A stretch of 64,000 nt of DNA from Robiginitomaculum sp. (GCA_021776565.1 JAJFFQ010000023.1:30407-94406), one strand, 5' to 3'; shown: positions 21,783-31,075, counted from the first letter of the stretch. Notes: generated from the sequence alone by a model not told the origin. Made by a program: numbers and translations.

Positions 21783-22757
21783 ATGACCCACGACACATAC
21801 TCACGAGACATGATCGGCTATGGCAAGACGCCTCCTCATGCGCATTGGCCGAACGGTGCGCGCCTAGCCATACAGATTGTGCTGAATTATGAGGAAGGCG
21901 CAGAGAACTGTGTTCTGCATGGGGATGATGGCGCAGAAACTTTTCTCTCGGAGATTATCGGGGCCGCACCGGTGCCGGGCGCACGGCATATGAGCATGGA
22001 AAGCCTCTACGAATATGGCAGCCGCGCCGGGGTATGGCGTCTGCTGGATATGTTTAAACGTATGGAAATTCCGGTTACGGTTTTTGCTGTGGCCATGGCA
22101 TTAAAACGCAACAGGAGCGTTTGCGATGCCATGCTCAAAGATGGGCATGAAATTGCTTCGCACGGCCTACGCTGGATTAACTATCAGGATGTTCCCACCG
22201 ATACCGAACGTGCTCATATGCAAGAGGCTATGGAAATACTTACCGGCCTTACTGGTCAACGTCCGTTGGGTTGGTACACCGGGCGAACCAGCCCCCATAC
22301 TCGCGATCTGGTCGCTGAATATGGCGGGTTTCTTTATGACGCTGATGATTATTCAGATGATTTACCGTTCTGGTCAACGCAGGTTACAACCCCGCATTTG
22401 ATTGTGCCTTACACGCTGGATGTCAACGATATGAGGTTTGCTTCACCGCAAGGATTTAATGCGGGCGATCAATTTTACACCTATTTGAAAGACACCTTCG
22501 ATACGCTCTACGCCGAGGGCAAAACATGCCCGAAAATGATGTCGATTGGCACCCATTGTCGCATACTTGGCCGACCGGGGCGCCTGGCGGCACTGGAGCG
22601 GTTTTTGCGCTATGCACAAGAAAAGTCCGGTGTCTGGTTTGCCCGGCGGGTGGATATTGCCCGTCATTGGCATGAGTTTCATCCCTATGACATTACCATG
22701 TGCTCAAGTAGCGCACAGCGCGATAGCGCTGGTAATAATAAAGAGGCGCGGACATGA
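21783..22757 (+). CDS. puuE: allantoinase, polysaccharide-deacetylase type (PuuE)
   Basis: Opens the allantoin ring to allantoate; a metal-independent allantoinase of the polysaccharide deacetylase fold. The 324-residue product starts MTHDTYSRDMIGYGKTPPHA and has LNYEEGAENCVLHGDDGAE and GHEIASHGLRWINY, the family hallmarks. ATG 21783 is preferred to an upstream TTG at 21771. The last residues (CSSSAQRDSAGN) are encoded by copy C of the interspersed repeat, so the tail beyond PYDITM is probably not ancestral. It overlaps uraD by 4 bases. Confidence 0.93.
   Translation: MTHDTYSRDMIGYGKTPPHAHWPNGARLAIQIVLNYEEGAENCVLHGDDGAETFLSEIIGAAPVPGARHMSMESLYEYGSRAGVWRLLDMFKRMEIPVTVFAVAMALKRNRSVCDAMLKDGHEIASHGLRWINYQDVPTDTERAHMQEAMEILTGLTGQRPLGWYTGRTSPHTRDLVAEYGGFLYDADDYSDDLPFWSTQVTTPHLIVPYTLDVNDMRFASPQGFNAGDQFYTYLKDTFDTLYAEGKTCPKMMSIGTHCRILGRPGRLAALERFLRYAQEKSGVWFARRVDIARHWHEFHPYDITMCSSSAQRDSAGNNKEART
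22701..22728 (-). repeat. GCTATCGCG interspersed repeat, copy C, inside puuE 3' end
   Basis: On the minus strand: GCTATCGCG, 5 bases, then CGCTACTTGAGCA. The two blocks match copies A (13681) and B (35783), but the spacer is shorter. It is read through in frame as the C-terminal tail of PuuE, much as palindromic elements are found inside Rickettsia genes. Confidence 0.5.
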
Positions 22758-23275
22758 CGCTGAACCCCGACCCATCCACATTGAACAAGGCAGGGTTTAT
22801 TGCTGCCTATGGCGGGGTGTATGAGCACTCACCCTGGATTGCCAGGGCCGTATGGGAGGCAATGGGCGATCAGGTTCCATGCTCTGCCGTCAAATTATCT
22901 GTGCTCATGGCAGCAACACTTGAACAAGCCAATGATGACGCCAAACTGAAATTGCTTCGCGCTCATCCCGATCTTGCGGGCAAAGCCGCCCTTGCCGGTG
23001 TGCTGACCGATAACTCGCGTCTTGAGCAAGCCGGTGCCGGACTGGATCAGTGCTCAAAGAGTGAATTTGATCGCTTCCAGCAGCTCAACGCAGCCTATAC
23101 AAACAAGTTTGACTTTCCCTTTATTGTTGCGGTCAAAGGGCTGACCCGGCACGATATTCTGGATCAGTTTGAGATACGCCTGAATAATTCTCGTAAAATC
23201 GAGTTTCAAACGGCTTTGGAGCAGGTCAAGAAGATCGCCCGGTTGCGACTTGAAGCCATGGAAGATGAAAAATGA
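22754..23275 (+). CDS. uraD: OHCU decarboxylase
   Basis: Decarboxylates 2-oxo-4-hydroxy-4-carboxy-5-ureidoimidazoline to S-allantoin. The 173-residue product has the catalytic HPDLAGKAA block, [20 protein letters not shown] and the C-terminal arginine-rich helix usual for the family. It is coupled by ATGA overlaps to puuE before it and to allantoicase after it. Confidence 0.94.
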   Translation: MTLNPDPSTLNKAGFIAAYGGVYEHSPWIARAVWEAMGDQVPCSAVKLSVLMAATLEQANDDAKLKLLRAHPDLAGKAALAGVLTDNSRLEQAGAGLDQCSKSEFDRFQQLNAAYTNKFDFPFIVAVKGLTRHDILDQFEIRLNNSRKIEFQTALEQVKKIARLRLEAMEDEK

Positions 23276-24294
23276 TTCCCGATTTTGCCATTCAAAACAT
23301 TGACCTGGCGCAACCGCGCCTTGGCACAGAAGTGGTCTTTGCCAGTGATGACTTCTTTGCCGACAAGGCTCGCCTTATTGCGCCCGTTGTGCCGGTTTTT
23401 ATCGGGGAAAAATATGACGATAATGGCAAATGGATGGATGGATGGGAAAGCCGCCGCAAGCGTATTCCCGGCCATGATATGTGTGTTGTTCGGCTTGGCA
23501 GACCAGGCGTTATCCATGGTTTTGATATTGATACATCCCATTTTACCGGCAATTTTCCACCCTTTGCCTCTGTTGAGGCCTGTCACAGTGCAGCGCAAAT
23601 TCCAGATGGTGATGAATGGGTGCAGATCGTAGCTAAAATGGAATTGCAAGGCGATTCGCACCATTATGTGGCCGTAAACAATGACACGGCCTTTACCCAT
23701 GTGCGGCTGCATATTTACCCCGATGGCGGCGTGGCGCGCCTTCGGGTTTACGGGGCAATTCAAAAAGACTGGGCTGTGGAAGAGCCGAATACCCTCATCA
23801 ATCTGGCAGCACTGGAAGAAGGTGCACGGCCTCTTGGCTGCAATGACCAGCACTTTGGTACGCCCGAAAACATGTTGGCCCCCGGCAAAGGTGTGAATAT
23901 GGGCGATGGTTGGGAAACCCGCCGCCGCCGCGAACCCGGCCATGACTGGGCGGTGATTGCCCTGGCTCACCCGGGTGTGATTGAGCGGGTGTTGCTCGAC
24001 ACTGCCTATTTCAAAGGTAATTACCCGGATCGAACTTTCCTGCAGGCGGCGTTAATAACGGGTCAATCAGATGCACAAATTCTGAGCGAGGCCGCAAACT
24101 GGCCGGTATTGTTGACAGAACAAAAATTACAAGCCGACCATGAGCACGACTTTACCGAAGCCATCAACAAGCTTGGCCCGGTTAGCCATGTGCGCCTGAA
24201 CATCATCCCCGATGGCGGCATTAGCCGTCTACGGCTTTGGGGGACTTTGCCTATGGGTTCACGCCTTCGTCCAAACCGCCAGTTCATTGCCTGA
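23272..24294 (+). CDS. alc: allantoicase
   Basis: Splits allantoate into urea and ureidoglycolate, the substrate of AllA encoded in the other operon. The 340-residue product contains the internal duplication typical of the family: [15 protein letters not shown] and [18 protein letters not shown], each followed by a jelly-roll half ending in [21 protein letters not shown]. The last 36 bases overlap the converging VOC gene. No urease or purine transporter gene is adjacent. Confidence 0.94.
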   Translation: MIPDFAIQNIDLAQPRLGTEVVFASDDFFADKARLIAPVVPVFIGEKYDDNGKWMDGWESRRKRIPGHDMCVVRLGRPGVIHGFDIDTSHFTGNFPPFASVEACHSAAQIPDGDEWVQIVAKMELQGDSHHYVAVNNDTAFTHVRLHIYPDGGVARLRVYGAIQKDWAVEEPNTLINLAALEEGARPLGCNDQHFGTPENMLAPGKGVNMGDGWETRRRREPGHDWAVIALAHPGVIERVLLDTAYFKGNYPDRTFLQAALITGQSDAQILSEAANWPVLLTEQKLQADHEHDFTEAINKLGPVSHVRLNIIPDGGISRLRLWGTLPMGSRLRPNRQFIA

Positions 24295-24603
24295 GGGATC
24301 AACAAAACCAAAACGGCTGCCGCCGGGAAAACTGATCCGTTCCAGAACTTTGCCGCCCGCATCGCCTATGGCCTTTTCACTTATATCCAGATCGTCAGAA
24401 TAGAGGATAATCATGGCCCCGCCGCGTGGTGGTCGGCCAGACGTTGGGTTGAAACCACCCTCTAGCCCAGCACCAATAAACGAGACATAATCACTACCAT
24501 AATCCACAAATGTCCAGCCGAAAGCAGCACCATAAAATGCTTTCATCGCTGCCAAATCTGTTGCCGGTAATTCTACATAGTCAATATGATGATGCGTGCT
24601 CAT
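24259..24603 (-). CDS. VOC superfamily (glyoxalase-like) protein
   Basis: A 114-residue vicinal-oxygen-chelate protein starting [20 protein letters not shown], with the [17 protein letters not shown] block and C-terminal [13 protein letters not shown], as in lyase- and dioxygenase-like members. The frame is open to 24669, but ATG 24603 fits the fold start. Substrate unknown. Its 3' end overlaps allantoicase by 36 bases in antisense. Confidence 0.85.
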   Translation of the reverse strand: MSTHHHIDYVELPATDLAAMKAFYGAAFGWTFVDYGSDYVSFIGAGLEGGFNPTSGRPPRGGAMIILYSDDLDISEKAIGDAGGKVLERISFPGGSRFGFVDPSGNELAVWTKA

Positions 24604-24680
24604 GACCGGGTATCCTGTTGAAGAGGCAAGAACCCTAGCAAAAAAAATGCTAAAATGGAAACACTGCAAAGGAGTGTATC

Positions 24681-25601
24681 ATGGTGACAAGAAAACGATC
24701 GGCCCTGTTTGTCCCGGCCTCTAACGCCAAAGCCCTTGCCAAGGCGGCAATGCTTGGCGCTGATGCGATCATACTTGACCTAGAAGATGCCGTGTCGCCC
24801 TCTGAAAAAGAAACCGCACGCGCGGCTGCCTTGCGGGCATTGGGGGCGGGGGACTGGACAGCACCATTGCGCGCCGTGCGGATCAATGCGCTGTCCAGCC
24901 CGTGGGGCGAAGGTGATGTGCTGGCGCTGGCCTCTGAACGCCTGGATGCGCTGGTCATACCAAAGGTTGAAAGCGCGACTATGTTGCGCCAGGTGCGCCA
25001 GGTGATGACCCGGGCGGTATTGGTTCCTGGCCGTTCCAGACCGGCATTATGGGCCATGGTGGAAACCCCGCGTGGAATTTTGAATGTGCGGGAGATTGCC
25101 ACAAGTGCTAATGAATTAGGCCTGAGCACCCTGATCGTTGGCACCAATGATCTGGCCAAAGAACTTCGCTGTGATGGCCTTGGGCAAAATCGTGAAGCTC
25201 TGCTGAACCATTTGTCTCGCCTGGTTCTGGTGGCGCGCAGTTATGGTCTTGATGTTCTGGACGGGGTTTATAATGCTTTTGATGATCTTGACGGCTTTAC
25301 ACGCGAAGCGGAGCAGGGTCGACGGTTGGGTTTTGATGGCAAAACCCTTATTCACCCGGCGCAGATTGTTCCTGCCAACACTATTTTTGGCCCAAATCAG
25401 ATTGAGATCAAACATGCCAAAGCGATTGTCCGGGCTTTTGGTTTAAAGAAAAACCTTGGCAAAGGCGTTATCAATATGGGCGGGCAGATGATCGAGCGAC
25501 TACATCTGCAAGAGGCGCAAGTCCTGCTTGACTCCATCCCTGCCAGAGCGGCAAAACCAGTGCGGGTACCAGTACGCAAAAGCGGGAAGAAAAAATCATG
25601 A
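24681..25601 (+). CDS. HpcH/HpaI-CitE family CoA-ester lyase
   Basis: A 306-residue TIM-barrel lyase of the citrate lyase beta / malyl-CoA lyase group. Motifs: SALFVPASNAKALAKA near the start, ILDLEDAVSPSEKE (metal site), MVETPRGILN and TLIHPAQI near the C-terminus. Substrates in this group include malyl-, methylmalyl- and citramalyl-CoA; I cannot choose among them. AAAGGAG precedes the ATG. It overlaps the next gene by 4 bases and opens a rightward run to the MATE gene. Confidence 0.88.
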   Translation: MVTRKRSALFVPASNAKALAKAAMLGADAIILDLEDAVSPSEKETARAAALRALGAGDWTAPLRAVRINALSSPWGEGDVLALASERLDALVIPKVESATMLRQVRQVMTRAVLVPGRSRPALWAMVETPRGILNVREIATSANELGLSTLIVGTNDLAKELRCDGLGQNREALLNHLSRLVLVARSYGLDVLDGVYNAFDDLDGFTREAEQGRRLGFDGKTLIHPAQIVPANTIFGPNQIEIKHAKAIVRAFGLKKNLGKGVINMGGQMIERLHLQEAQVLLDSIPARAAKPVRVPVRKSGKKKS

Positions 25602-26182
25602 AATATATCCTTGCCTGTCTTGGTCTGATGTTTGGTGTTTTGGCGACGTCTTCGGCAAAGGCACAAACATGCTCAATCAGCGGCAGCGATATGAGTGCCT
25701 TTTCAGCACTGGATTATGACGCCTTTAATTATGGCCCGGATGGCTGGCGCAAATTATCCTCGCAAAAATGTTATTATGATGCTGGTGCCAGCATTGTTTC
25801 ATGGCTGATCGATCATGAGAGTGAACTAAGCTCACCCGAGCAACGCAGCCAGCATTATCAGGCGGCCCGCAATTTTGCCTTGGCAAACAATAAAGAAATT
25901 GCCCTGTTGCAATTACGCATGGCGCAGGATCAGTCCGATGCCCGGTTAGGGGAAATGAACTGGAATGCCTATCTGGATGCCTTTGCGGCGTGGCTGACCT
26001 CGGACCAAGATGCCCTTGGTGCCGCCATCATGCGTTTGGAAAACCAGACGATCGGTGCCGATGGACGCAAACCCAATCTTGATGCCGCCAAACGATTTGA
26101 ACGCTGTTTTACCAGATCGTATATAGAGATTGAACAAGATCTGTCCTGCCTTGCCGCACCTGTAGCGGGGGCCGGGCAATGA
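25598..26182 (+). CDS. secreted protein of unknown function
   Basis: A 194-residue product with a clear signal peptide (MKYILACLGLMFGVLATSSA, cut near AKA). The mature part is predicted helical, has four cysteines (CSISGSD, KCYYDAG, RCFTRSY, LSCLAAP) and no motif I recognise. The helical content and ARNFALANNKEIALLQLRMA segment suggest a TPR/Sel1-like repeat, but this is weak. It is coupled to both neighbours by ATGA overlaps. Confidence 0.75.
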   Translation: MKYILACLGLMFGVLATSSAKAQTCSISGSDMSAFSALDYDAFNYGPDGWRKLSSQKCYYDAGASIVSWLIDHESELSSPEQRSQHYQAARNFALANNKEIALLQLRMAQDQSDARLGEMNWNAYLDAFAAWLTSDQDALGAAIMRLENQTIGADGRKPNLDAAKRFERCFTRSYIEIEQDLSCLAAPVAGAGQ

Positions 26183-26559
26183 AAATACTGACCGTTATTA
26201 CCGTCGTGATTGTTGCCGCCTTACACGGCTGGTTTTTGGTGTTGGAGATGTTTCTTTGGCAGCATGAAATCGGCCTCACTACATTTTCTCTTACCCCTGA
26301 ACAAGCATCACAGAGCGCCGTTTTGGCGGGCAATCAGGGGCTTTATAATGGCTTTCTTGCCGCCGGATTGCTTTGGGGGCTAATCCGCAATAAACCGGAC
26401 TTCATTTTGTTTTTTCTTTTGTGTGTCATTGCCGCCGGAATTTATGGTGCCCTGACGGTTAGTCCCTCAATTTTGTTTGTGCAGGCCGCTCCTGCACTTA
26501 TTGCCCTGTTCTTGACGGTGTTCTCTGCCCGGCACCGAATCCCACCAAAACTGTCTTGA
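26179..26559 (+). CDS. DUF1304 small membrane protein
   Basis: A 126-residue protein with four predicted membrane helices, including the N-terminal VITVVIVAALHGWFLVLEMFLW and the NQGLYNGFLAAGLLWGL block typical of DUF1304. No role is known. It sits between a secreted protein and arsC in the same direction with an overlapping start, so it is probably co-expressed. Confidence 0.82.
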   Translation: MKILTVITVVIVAALHGWFLVLEMFLWQHEIGLTTFSLTPEQASQSAVLAGNQGLYNGFLAAGLLWGLIRNKPDFILFFLLCVIAAGIYGALTVSPSILFVQAAPALIALFLTVFSARHRIPPKLS

Positions 26560-26579
26560 GCATAAATGAAAGCAAACCC

Positions 26580-26927
26580 ATGACCTTGAAATTTTACCAC
26601 AATCCACGTTGCTCCAAATCCCGGGCAACCAAGGCATACCTTGATGACAAAAGACTTGCCTATGATACGGTTCTTTATCTTGAAAATCCGCCAGACACTG
26701 ATGAACTGGCCCGCCTTGTTACCATGCTGGGCTTTGGCTCTGCACGAGAGCTGATGCGCAAGGGCGAAGATGCCTATGGCGACCTTGGTCTGGCATCGGT
26801 CAGCGATGAAGATGCCCTGATTGTGGCCATGAGCGAGCATCCTCGCCTGATCGAGCGTCCGATTGTTATCAATGGGGATCGCGCCGCCATTGGCCGTCCA
26901 CTGGAAGCCATACTGGATATTTTGTAA
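26580..26927 (+). CDS. arsC: ArsC-family arsenate reductase (glutaredoxin-dependent type)
   Basis: A 115-residue thioredoxin-fold protein beginning MTLKFYHNPRCSKSRATKAYL, with the single active cysteine in HNPRCSKSR and the conserved EHPRLIERPIVI block with GRPLEAIL. ArsC/YfgD members reduce arsenate with glutathione and glutaredoxin, but many are uncharacterised thiol proteins. No arsB, acr3 or arsR is adjacent, so an arsenic role is not proven. ATG 26580 fits the family; the TTG at 26556 does not. Confidence 0.85.
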   Translation: MTLKFYHNPRCSKSRATKAYLDDKRLAYDTVLYLENPPDTDELARLVTMLGFGSARELMRKGEDAYGDLGLASVSDEDALIVAMSEHPRLIERPIVINGDRAAIGRPLEAILDIL

Positions 26928-26933
26928 CGCGTC

Positions 26934-28256
26934 ATGTTAACGCGCAAGCGCGTCTTCGCGCTAACCTGGCCGATGATTTTTGCCAATGCGCTGATCCCGC
27001 TGGTCGGTGTTATTGATACTGCGGTGATCGGCCTTAGCGGTGATGCCAGCGATATTGGCGGCGTGGCACTGGGCGGTGCCGTATTTGCGGTATTTTACTG
27101 GAGCATATATTTTTTGCGCCAAAGCGTAACCGGTTTTACCGCTCAGGCAATGGGTGCGGGAAAGCTCCAAGAGAGCCAGCTTACGGTGCTGCGCGCTTTG
27201 TTAATCGCGATGATTGTTGGCTTTGCTTTTATCGCCCTTAAATCACAGATTGTTTCGCTTTCTTTTGCTGTCTTGCAAGGCAGTGAAGCGGTCGAGAGCA
27301 AGGGTGTCGCCTATGTAACGGCAAGATTTTGGGGTGCCCCTGCGGCCCTTGGTCTGTTTGCTGTTACCGGCTGGTTTATTGGCGCCGGTCATATGCACAT
27401 AGCCCTGGTGGTTCAGGCCTTTTTGGCTGTTATCAATGGGGCGCTGGACATCTGGTTTGTTCTGGGACTTGGCTGGGGGCCGACCGGCGTGGCGGCGGGT
27501 ACTGCCATTGCTGAGTGGTTTGCCTTTGTACTTGGCTTGGCATTGATGTTAAAAACCATGCGCAGGGCAGGCATGGGTTTTGAACACCTAGCCTCCTGGG
27601 AACAACTCTTTGATCCGACAGCCCTGAAACCATTGTTTGCAGTTAATCTGGATTTATTTGTGCGTTCCATATTTATGGTGATCGGCTTTAACTGGTTCAT
27701 CAATGCCGGCGCGCGCCAAAGCGATGTGGTGCTGGCGGCCAATCAGGTATTGTTACAATTCATCGTGGTTTGGGCCTTTGCACTGGACGCGTTCGCCTAT
27801 ACAGCCGAAGCAGAGACGGGGCGTGCTGTGGGTCGAAAATCAGTCGAGGAATTGCGCCGGGCCATTCGATTGACCAGCGAATTTGCCTTTATTTGCGCTC
27901 TGGGGTTTTCGATCATCACTCTGCTGGGCGGAGGCTGGGTCATACGTCATCTTCTGGCCGACAAACTGGTGGTTGAGGCCGCGCTGACCTATTTGCCCTG
28001 GTGTGCTGGCGTACCGATGCTTGGGGTTTGGGCCTGGCAACTTGATGGTGTGTTTACCGGGGCAACCCGCAGCGCCGTCATGCGTAATTCGGCCATCACT
28101 TCATTGCTAATCTACCTTGCTCTGGATGCGGTACTGGCCCCAATGGGGGGCAATCACGGGGTCTGGGCCGCGTTTTTGAGCTATTATCTTGCCCGGGGCA
28201 TCACCATGTCTTTGGGCTATCCGGCGCTGGAGCGAAGTGTTCAGCAGAACCCCTAA
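26934..28256 (+). CDS. MATE family efflux transporter (DinF-like)
   Basis: A 440-residue membrane protein with about 12 helices. The N-terminus (FALTWPMIFANALIPLVGVIDTAVIG) and FFLRQSVTGFTAQAMGAG-like segment mark the MATE fold of the DinF branch, which exports toxic cations with H+ or Na+. It starts 6 bases after arsC and ends with a 4-base overlap of the converging pyrD. The drug or metabolite is unknown. Confidence 0.9.
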   Translation: MLTRKRVFALTWPMIFANALIPLVGVIDTAVIGLSGDASDIGGVALGGAVFAVFYWSIYFLRQSVTGFTAQAMGAGKLQESQLTVLRALLIAMIVGFAFIALKSQIVSLSFAVLQGSEAVESKGVAYVTARFWGAPAALGLFAVTGWFIGAGHMHIALVVQAFLAVINGALDIWFVLGLGWGPTGVAAGTAIAEWFAFVLGLALMLKTMRRAGMGFEHLASWEQLFDPTALKPLFAVNLDLFVRSIFMVIGFNWFINAGARQSDVVLAANQVLLQFIVVWAFALDAFAYTAEAETGRAVGRKSVEELRRAIRLTSEFAFICALGFSIITLLGGGWVIRHLLADKLVVEAALTYLPWCAGVPMLGVWAWQLDGVFTGATRSAVMRNSAITSLLIYLALDAVLAPMGGNHGVWAAFLSYYLARGITMSLGYPALERSVQQNP

Positions 28257-29311
28257 TCCTGGCCCACGGCATCAGCAACACAGGCAAAGCCATCGGCACG
28301 AAGTCTTTCGGCCAGCCGGTTTTTAATCTTGGCGAGCAATGATGGCCCATGAAGGGCAAGCGCGGTATACAATTGCACGGCGCTGGCCCCGGCGCGTATT
28401 TTGGCATAGGCGTCATCACCAGAGGTAATGCCGCCAACCCCAATCAGGGTTATTCGCCGCCCGTCTATGGCACCTTTGAAGGCGCGCAGAACGTCTGTTG
28501 ATCGCGCAAACAATGGCCGCCCCGACAGGCCGCCAGTTTCGCTCCGATAATGGCTTTGCAGACTATCCGGGCGCTCTGTGGTTGTATTGCTGATAATCAA
28601 ACCATCAATGCCGTATGCGCACGCTGCATCGCTGATCCGGGTAATTTGCGTCTCGGCAAGGTCAGGAGCCAGTTTCAAAAAAAACGGTGGTGAACGTTGG
28701 TCGCCAGTTAAGTCAGCCCGGGCTTCCATGATGCGTCCCAACAATTCTTCCAGCGCGTCACCGCCTTGCAGCTCCCGCAATCCCGGGGTGTTGGGCGAGG
28801 AGATGTTAATGGTGAACCAGTCCGGCAACCCCCACAGTCTTTTCAGGCCCGTGAGATAATCACCAATGCGGTCATTTGAGGCCTTGTTGGCCCCGATATT
28901 GGCCCCCAGTGTACCGGTACACTGTCTTTGGCCGCCAAAGTTCCGGGCGAAGTTCTCCAGGCCATTATTATTAAAGCCCATGCGATTGATGACAGCCTCA
29001 TCCTGGTTCAGACGAAACAGACGCGGGCGCGGATTACCCGGTTGGGCCAGAGGCGTCACCGTGCCACATTCGACCCAGCCAAACCCGGCACCAAGCATGG
29101 CAGCGCCCACGTCACCATTTTTATCAAATCCGGCAGCAAGGCCGACGGGGTTGGGTAAATCCAGCCCACAAACCCGGGTGCGCAAAATCGGGTCATCCGG
29201 GGTGCGCTGAACAGGGCCAAACCCCGCTTTAAGCGCAGAAATCGTCATGTCATGGGCCGTTTCTGCGGGTAAAGTCCGCAAAACCCTGCTGGCAATGCCG
29301 GTAATGCTCAT
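28253..29311 (-). CDS. pyrD: dihydroorotate dehydrogenase, quinone-linked (class 2)
   Basis: Membrane-associated flavoenzyme of pyrimidine synthesis. The 352-residue product has PVGLAAGFDKNGD, NRMGFNNNGLE, the catalytic serine context TINISSPNTPGLR and C-terminal ITLIGVGGITSGDDAYAKI with the FMN-binding GASAVQLYTAL. The N-terminal amphipathic helices of class 2 are present. It overlaps DUF952 by 4 bases. Confidence 0.96.
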   Translation of the reverse strand: MSITGIASRVLRTLPAETAHDMTISALKAGFGPVQRTPDDPILRTRVCGLDLPNPVGLAAGFDKNGDVGAAMLGAGFGWVECGTVTPLAQPGNPRPRLFRLNQDEAVINRMGFNNNGLENFARNFGGQRQCTGTLGANIGANKASNDRIGDYLTGLKRLWGLPDWFTINISSPNTPGLRELQGGDALEELLGRIMEARADLTGDQRSPPFFLKLAPDLAETQITRISDAACAYGIDGLIISNTTTERPDSLQSHYRSETGGLSGRPLFARSTDVLRAFKGAIDGRRITLIGVGGITSGDDAYAKIRAGASAVQLYTALALHGPSLLAKIKNRLAERLRADGFACVADAVGQD

Positions 29312-29652
29312 GGAATTTCCGGGCCAAAAACATGCCCGGTTTTTGTGCGTTCCAGCAACACGGCATCACCAACCAGAGCGATTTTCAAGGCGGCATATAA
29401 ATGCGGAAACAAAATGCCCCCACGTGATGGCTCCCATTTCAAGCTCTCACCCAGATCATCAACACATACTTCTAACAACATCAGATCAGCAACATCCGCA
29501 TAATAGCGCCGCGCCGTCTCTCTAACGGTTGCTGCGGTAGAAAAATGAATAAACCCATCCCAGCGATCATCCTCACTGCCTTCAAATACGCCCGTGCTTT
29601 GTGCTCTCAACCAGCTTTGTTGATTCATAAGGCGGTAGATTTTGTCAGTCAT
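29308..29652 (-). CDS. DUF952 family protein
   Basis: A 114-residue protein starting MTDKIYRLMNQQSW, with the family blocks DGFIHFSTAATVRETA and FPHLYAALKI. DUF952 resembles ADP-ribosyl-glycohydrolase/transferase-like small folds according to my memory, but no function is proven. The frame is open to 29700; ATG 29652 gives the family start. It is translationally coupled to pyrD, as often seen in alphaproteobacteria. Confidence 0.87.
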   Translation of the reverse strand: MTDKIYRLMNQQSWLRAQSTGVFEGSEDDRWDGFIHFSTAATVRETARRYYADVADLMLLEVCVDDLGESLKWEPSRGGILFPHLYAALKIALVGDAVLLERTKTGHVFGPEIP

Positions 29653-29780
29653 AACGGGGCCATACCCTGTGTGGCCAGACCTGCCAAGGTCAGCGGGCAT
29701 AAGGTCGTTTTGAATAGGTTTACATTCCTAATTACCGGTGTATATTCTTCTGATTCTAGAGCATTATCGAAACCGGCATT

Positions 29781-30410
29781 ATGTTGACTCACAAGCAAAT
29801 TTGGCGCGGACTTGATCTTCTGGCGACCCAGGCGGGGCTGAGTGCATCAGGGCTGGCGCGCAAGGCCGGACTGGACGCAACCGCCTTTAATCCGTCCAAA
29901 CGCTATGTGGCCGGTGGTTCACGACTGCGTTGGCCATCAACCGAAAGCATTGCCAAGGTGCTGGAGGCCATGAACGTCAGTTTTGAAGACTTTGCCAGCA
30001 TGGCAAGCGGGGGCATGGCTGCGGGTCGCCCTGTGCCATTGCTGGGTCTGGCCCAGGCCGGGTCTGGCGGGTTTTTTGATGATGCCGGTTATCCCATTGG
30101 TTCTGGCTGGGATGAGGTGCGCTTTCCGGGCTTTGATGGCAGCCGAGCCTATGCACTGGAAATTGCCGGCGATTCCATGGAGCCGGTATTTCGTTATGGT
30201 GATCGCATTGTCGTCGCCCCCGAAGAAAGCGTGCGGCGCGGAGACCGGGTGGTGGTGCGTACCAGCGATGGAGAGGTTATGGCCAAGGAATTACGGCGTA
30301 TGACCGAAACCCGCATCGAGCTGGCTTCGCTTAACGTAGACTATCCGGATCGCGTTCTGGAACGGCGTAATGTTGACTGGATCGCCCGCATTGTCTGGGC
30401 CAGTCAGTAG
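29781..30410 (+). CDS. S24-peptidase family helix-turn-helix regulator
   Basis: A 209-residue LexA/CI-like protein: an N-terminal HTH (about 1-75, with SASGLARKAGLDATAFNPSK) and a C-terminal S24 domain with the serine-lysine pair S132 (AGDSMEPVF) and K169 (VMAKEL). Such proteins repress phage or stress genes and can self-cleave. No phage genes are near, so it is a chromosomal regulator. The next gene starts 4 bases after its stop. Confidence 0.88.
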   Translation: MLTHKQIWRGLDLLATQAGLSASGLARKAGLDATAFNPSKRYVAGGSRLRWPSTESIAKVLEAMNVSFEDFASMASGGMAAGRPVPLLGLAQAGSGGFFDDAGYPIGSGWDEVRFPGFDGSRAYALEIAGDSMEPVFRYGDRIVVAPEESVRRGDRVVVRTSDGEVMAKELRRMTETRIELASLNVDYPDRVLERRNVDWIARIVWASQ

Positions 30411-30414
30411 TGCC

Positions 30415-30984
30415 ATGGTCAGGTTAACCAAAATCTATACGCGCACCGGGGATGGTGGCAAAACCCGCCTTGTTGGCGGAGGGCAGGTCAGCAAAACCGA
30501 TGTGCGGGTTGCCGCCTATGGTGATGTGGATGAAACCAACAGCGCCCTTGGGCTTGCGATTTGTGCCGTTAAGGACGCCCAACTTAAATCCAGATTGTTG
30601 AAAATCCAAAACGACCTGTTTGATCTGGGTGCCGATCTGGCCAATCCTGGCCCTGATGACCCAGATAAGCACCCGGCCCTGCGCATGGACGCGGAACAAA
30701 CTCTTTGGCTGGAGAGGCAAATTGATGCCCTGAACGCAGAACTGGCACCCCTGCAAAGCTTTGTTTTGCCTGGTGGTGAGCAGGCCAGTGCGCGGTTACA
30801 TCTTGCCCGGGCCATATGTCGCCGGGCCGAACGCAGCGCGGTGTTACTGGCAAAGGGCGAGGCCACCAACACCCACGCGCTCATCTATCTTAACCGACTT
30901 TCGGATTTTCTCTTTGTGGCCGCACGCCATGTCAATCATCAGGGTGTTGGTGATGTTTTATGGGTGCCTGGCGGTAAAGACTGA
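30415..30984 (+). CDS. ATP:cob(I)alamin adenosyltransferase, PduO type
   Basis: Makes adenosylcobalamin from cob(I)alamin and ATP. The 189-residue product starts MVRLTKIYTRTGDGGKTRLVGG with the ATP-binding TRTGDGGKT motif, and has the C-terminal RRAERSAVLL and LNRLSDFLFVAARH blocks. An upstream in-frame ATG (30370) lies inside the S24 gene and is ignored. No other cobalamin gene is near. It probably serves methylmalonyl-CoA mutase or another B12 enzyme. Confidence 0.93.
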   Translation: MVRLTKIYTRTGDGGKTRLVGGGQVSKTDVRVAAYGDVDETNSALGLAICAVKDAQLKSRLLKIQNDLFDLGADLANPGPDDPDKHPALRMDAEQTLWLERQIDALNAELAPLQSFVLPGGEQASARLHLARAICRRAERSAVLLAKGEATNTHALIYLNRLSDFLFVAARHVNHQGVGDVLWVPGGKD

Positions 30985-31075
30985 TTTTCTTCGTCACAAG
31001 CACTTTACGACCTGCTAGACACACGTGATATTGCGGTCGAATTTTGATGAGGTCTGGAATTTTAGGAGCGTGAGC

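Noticed and set aside
26580..26927. Arsenic resistance operon
   Set aside because: No arsB, acr3, arsR or arsH beside it; ArsC-fold protein alone is not enough.
29781..30410. Prophage repressor marking a prophage
   Set aside because: No integrase, structural or lysis genes are around; neighbours are housekeeping genes.
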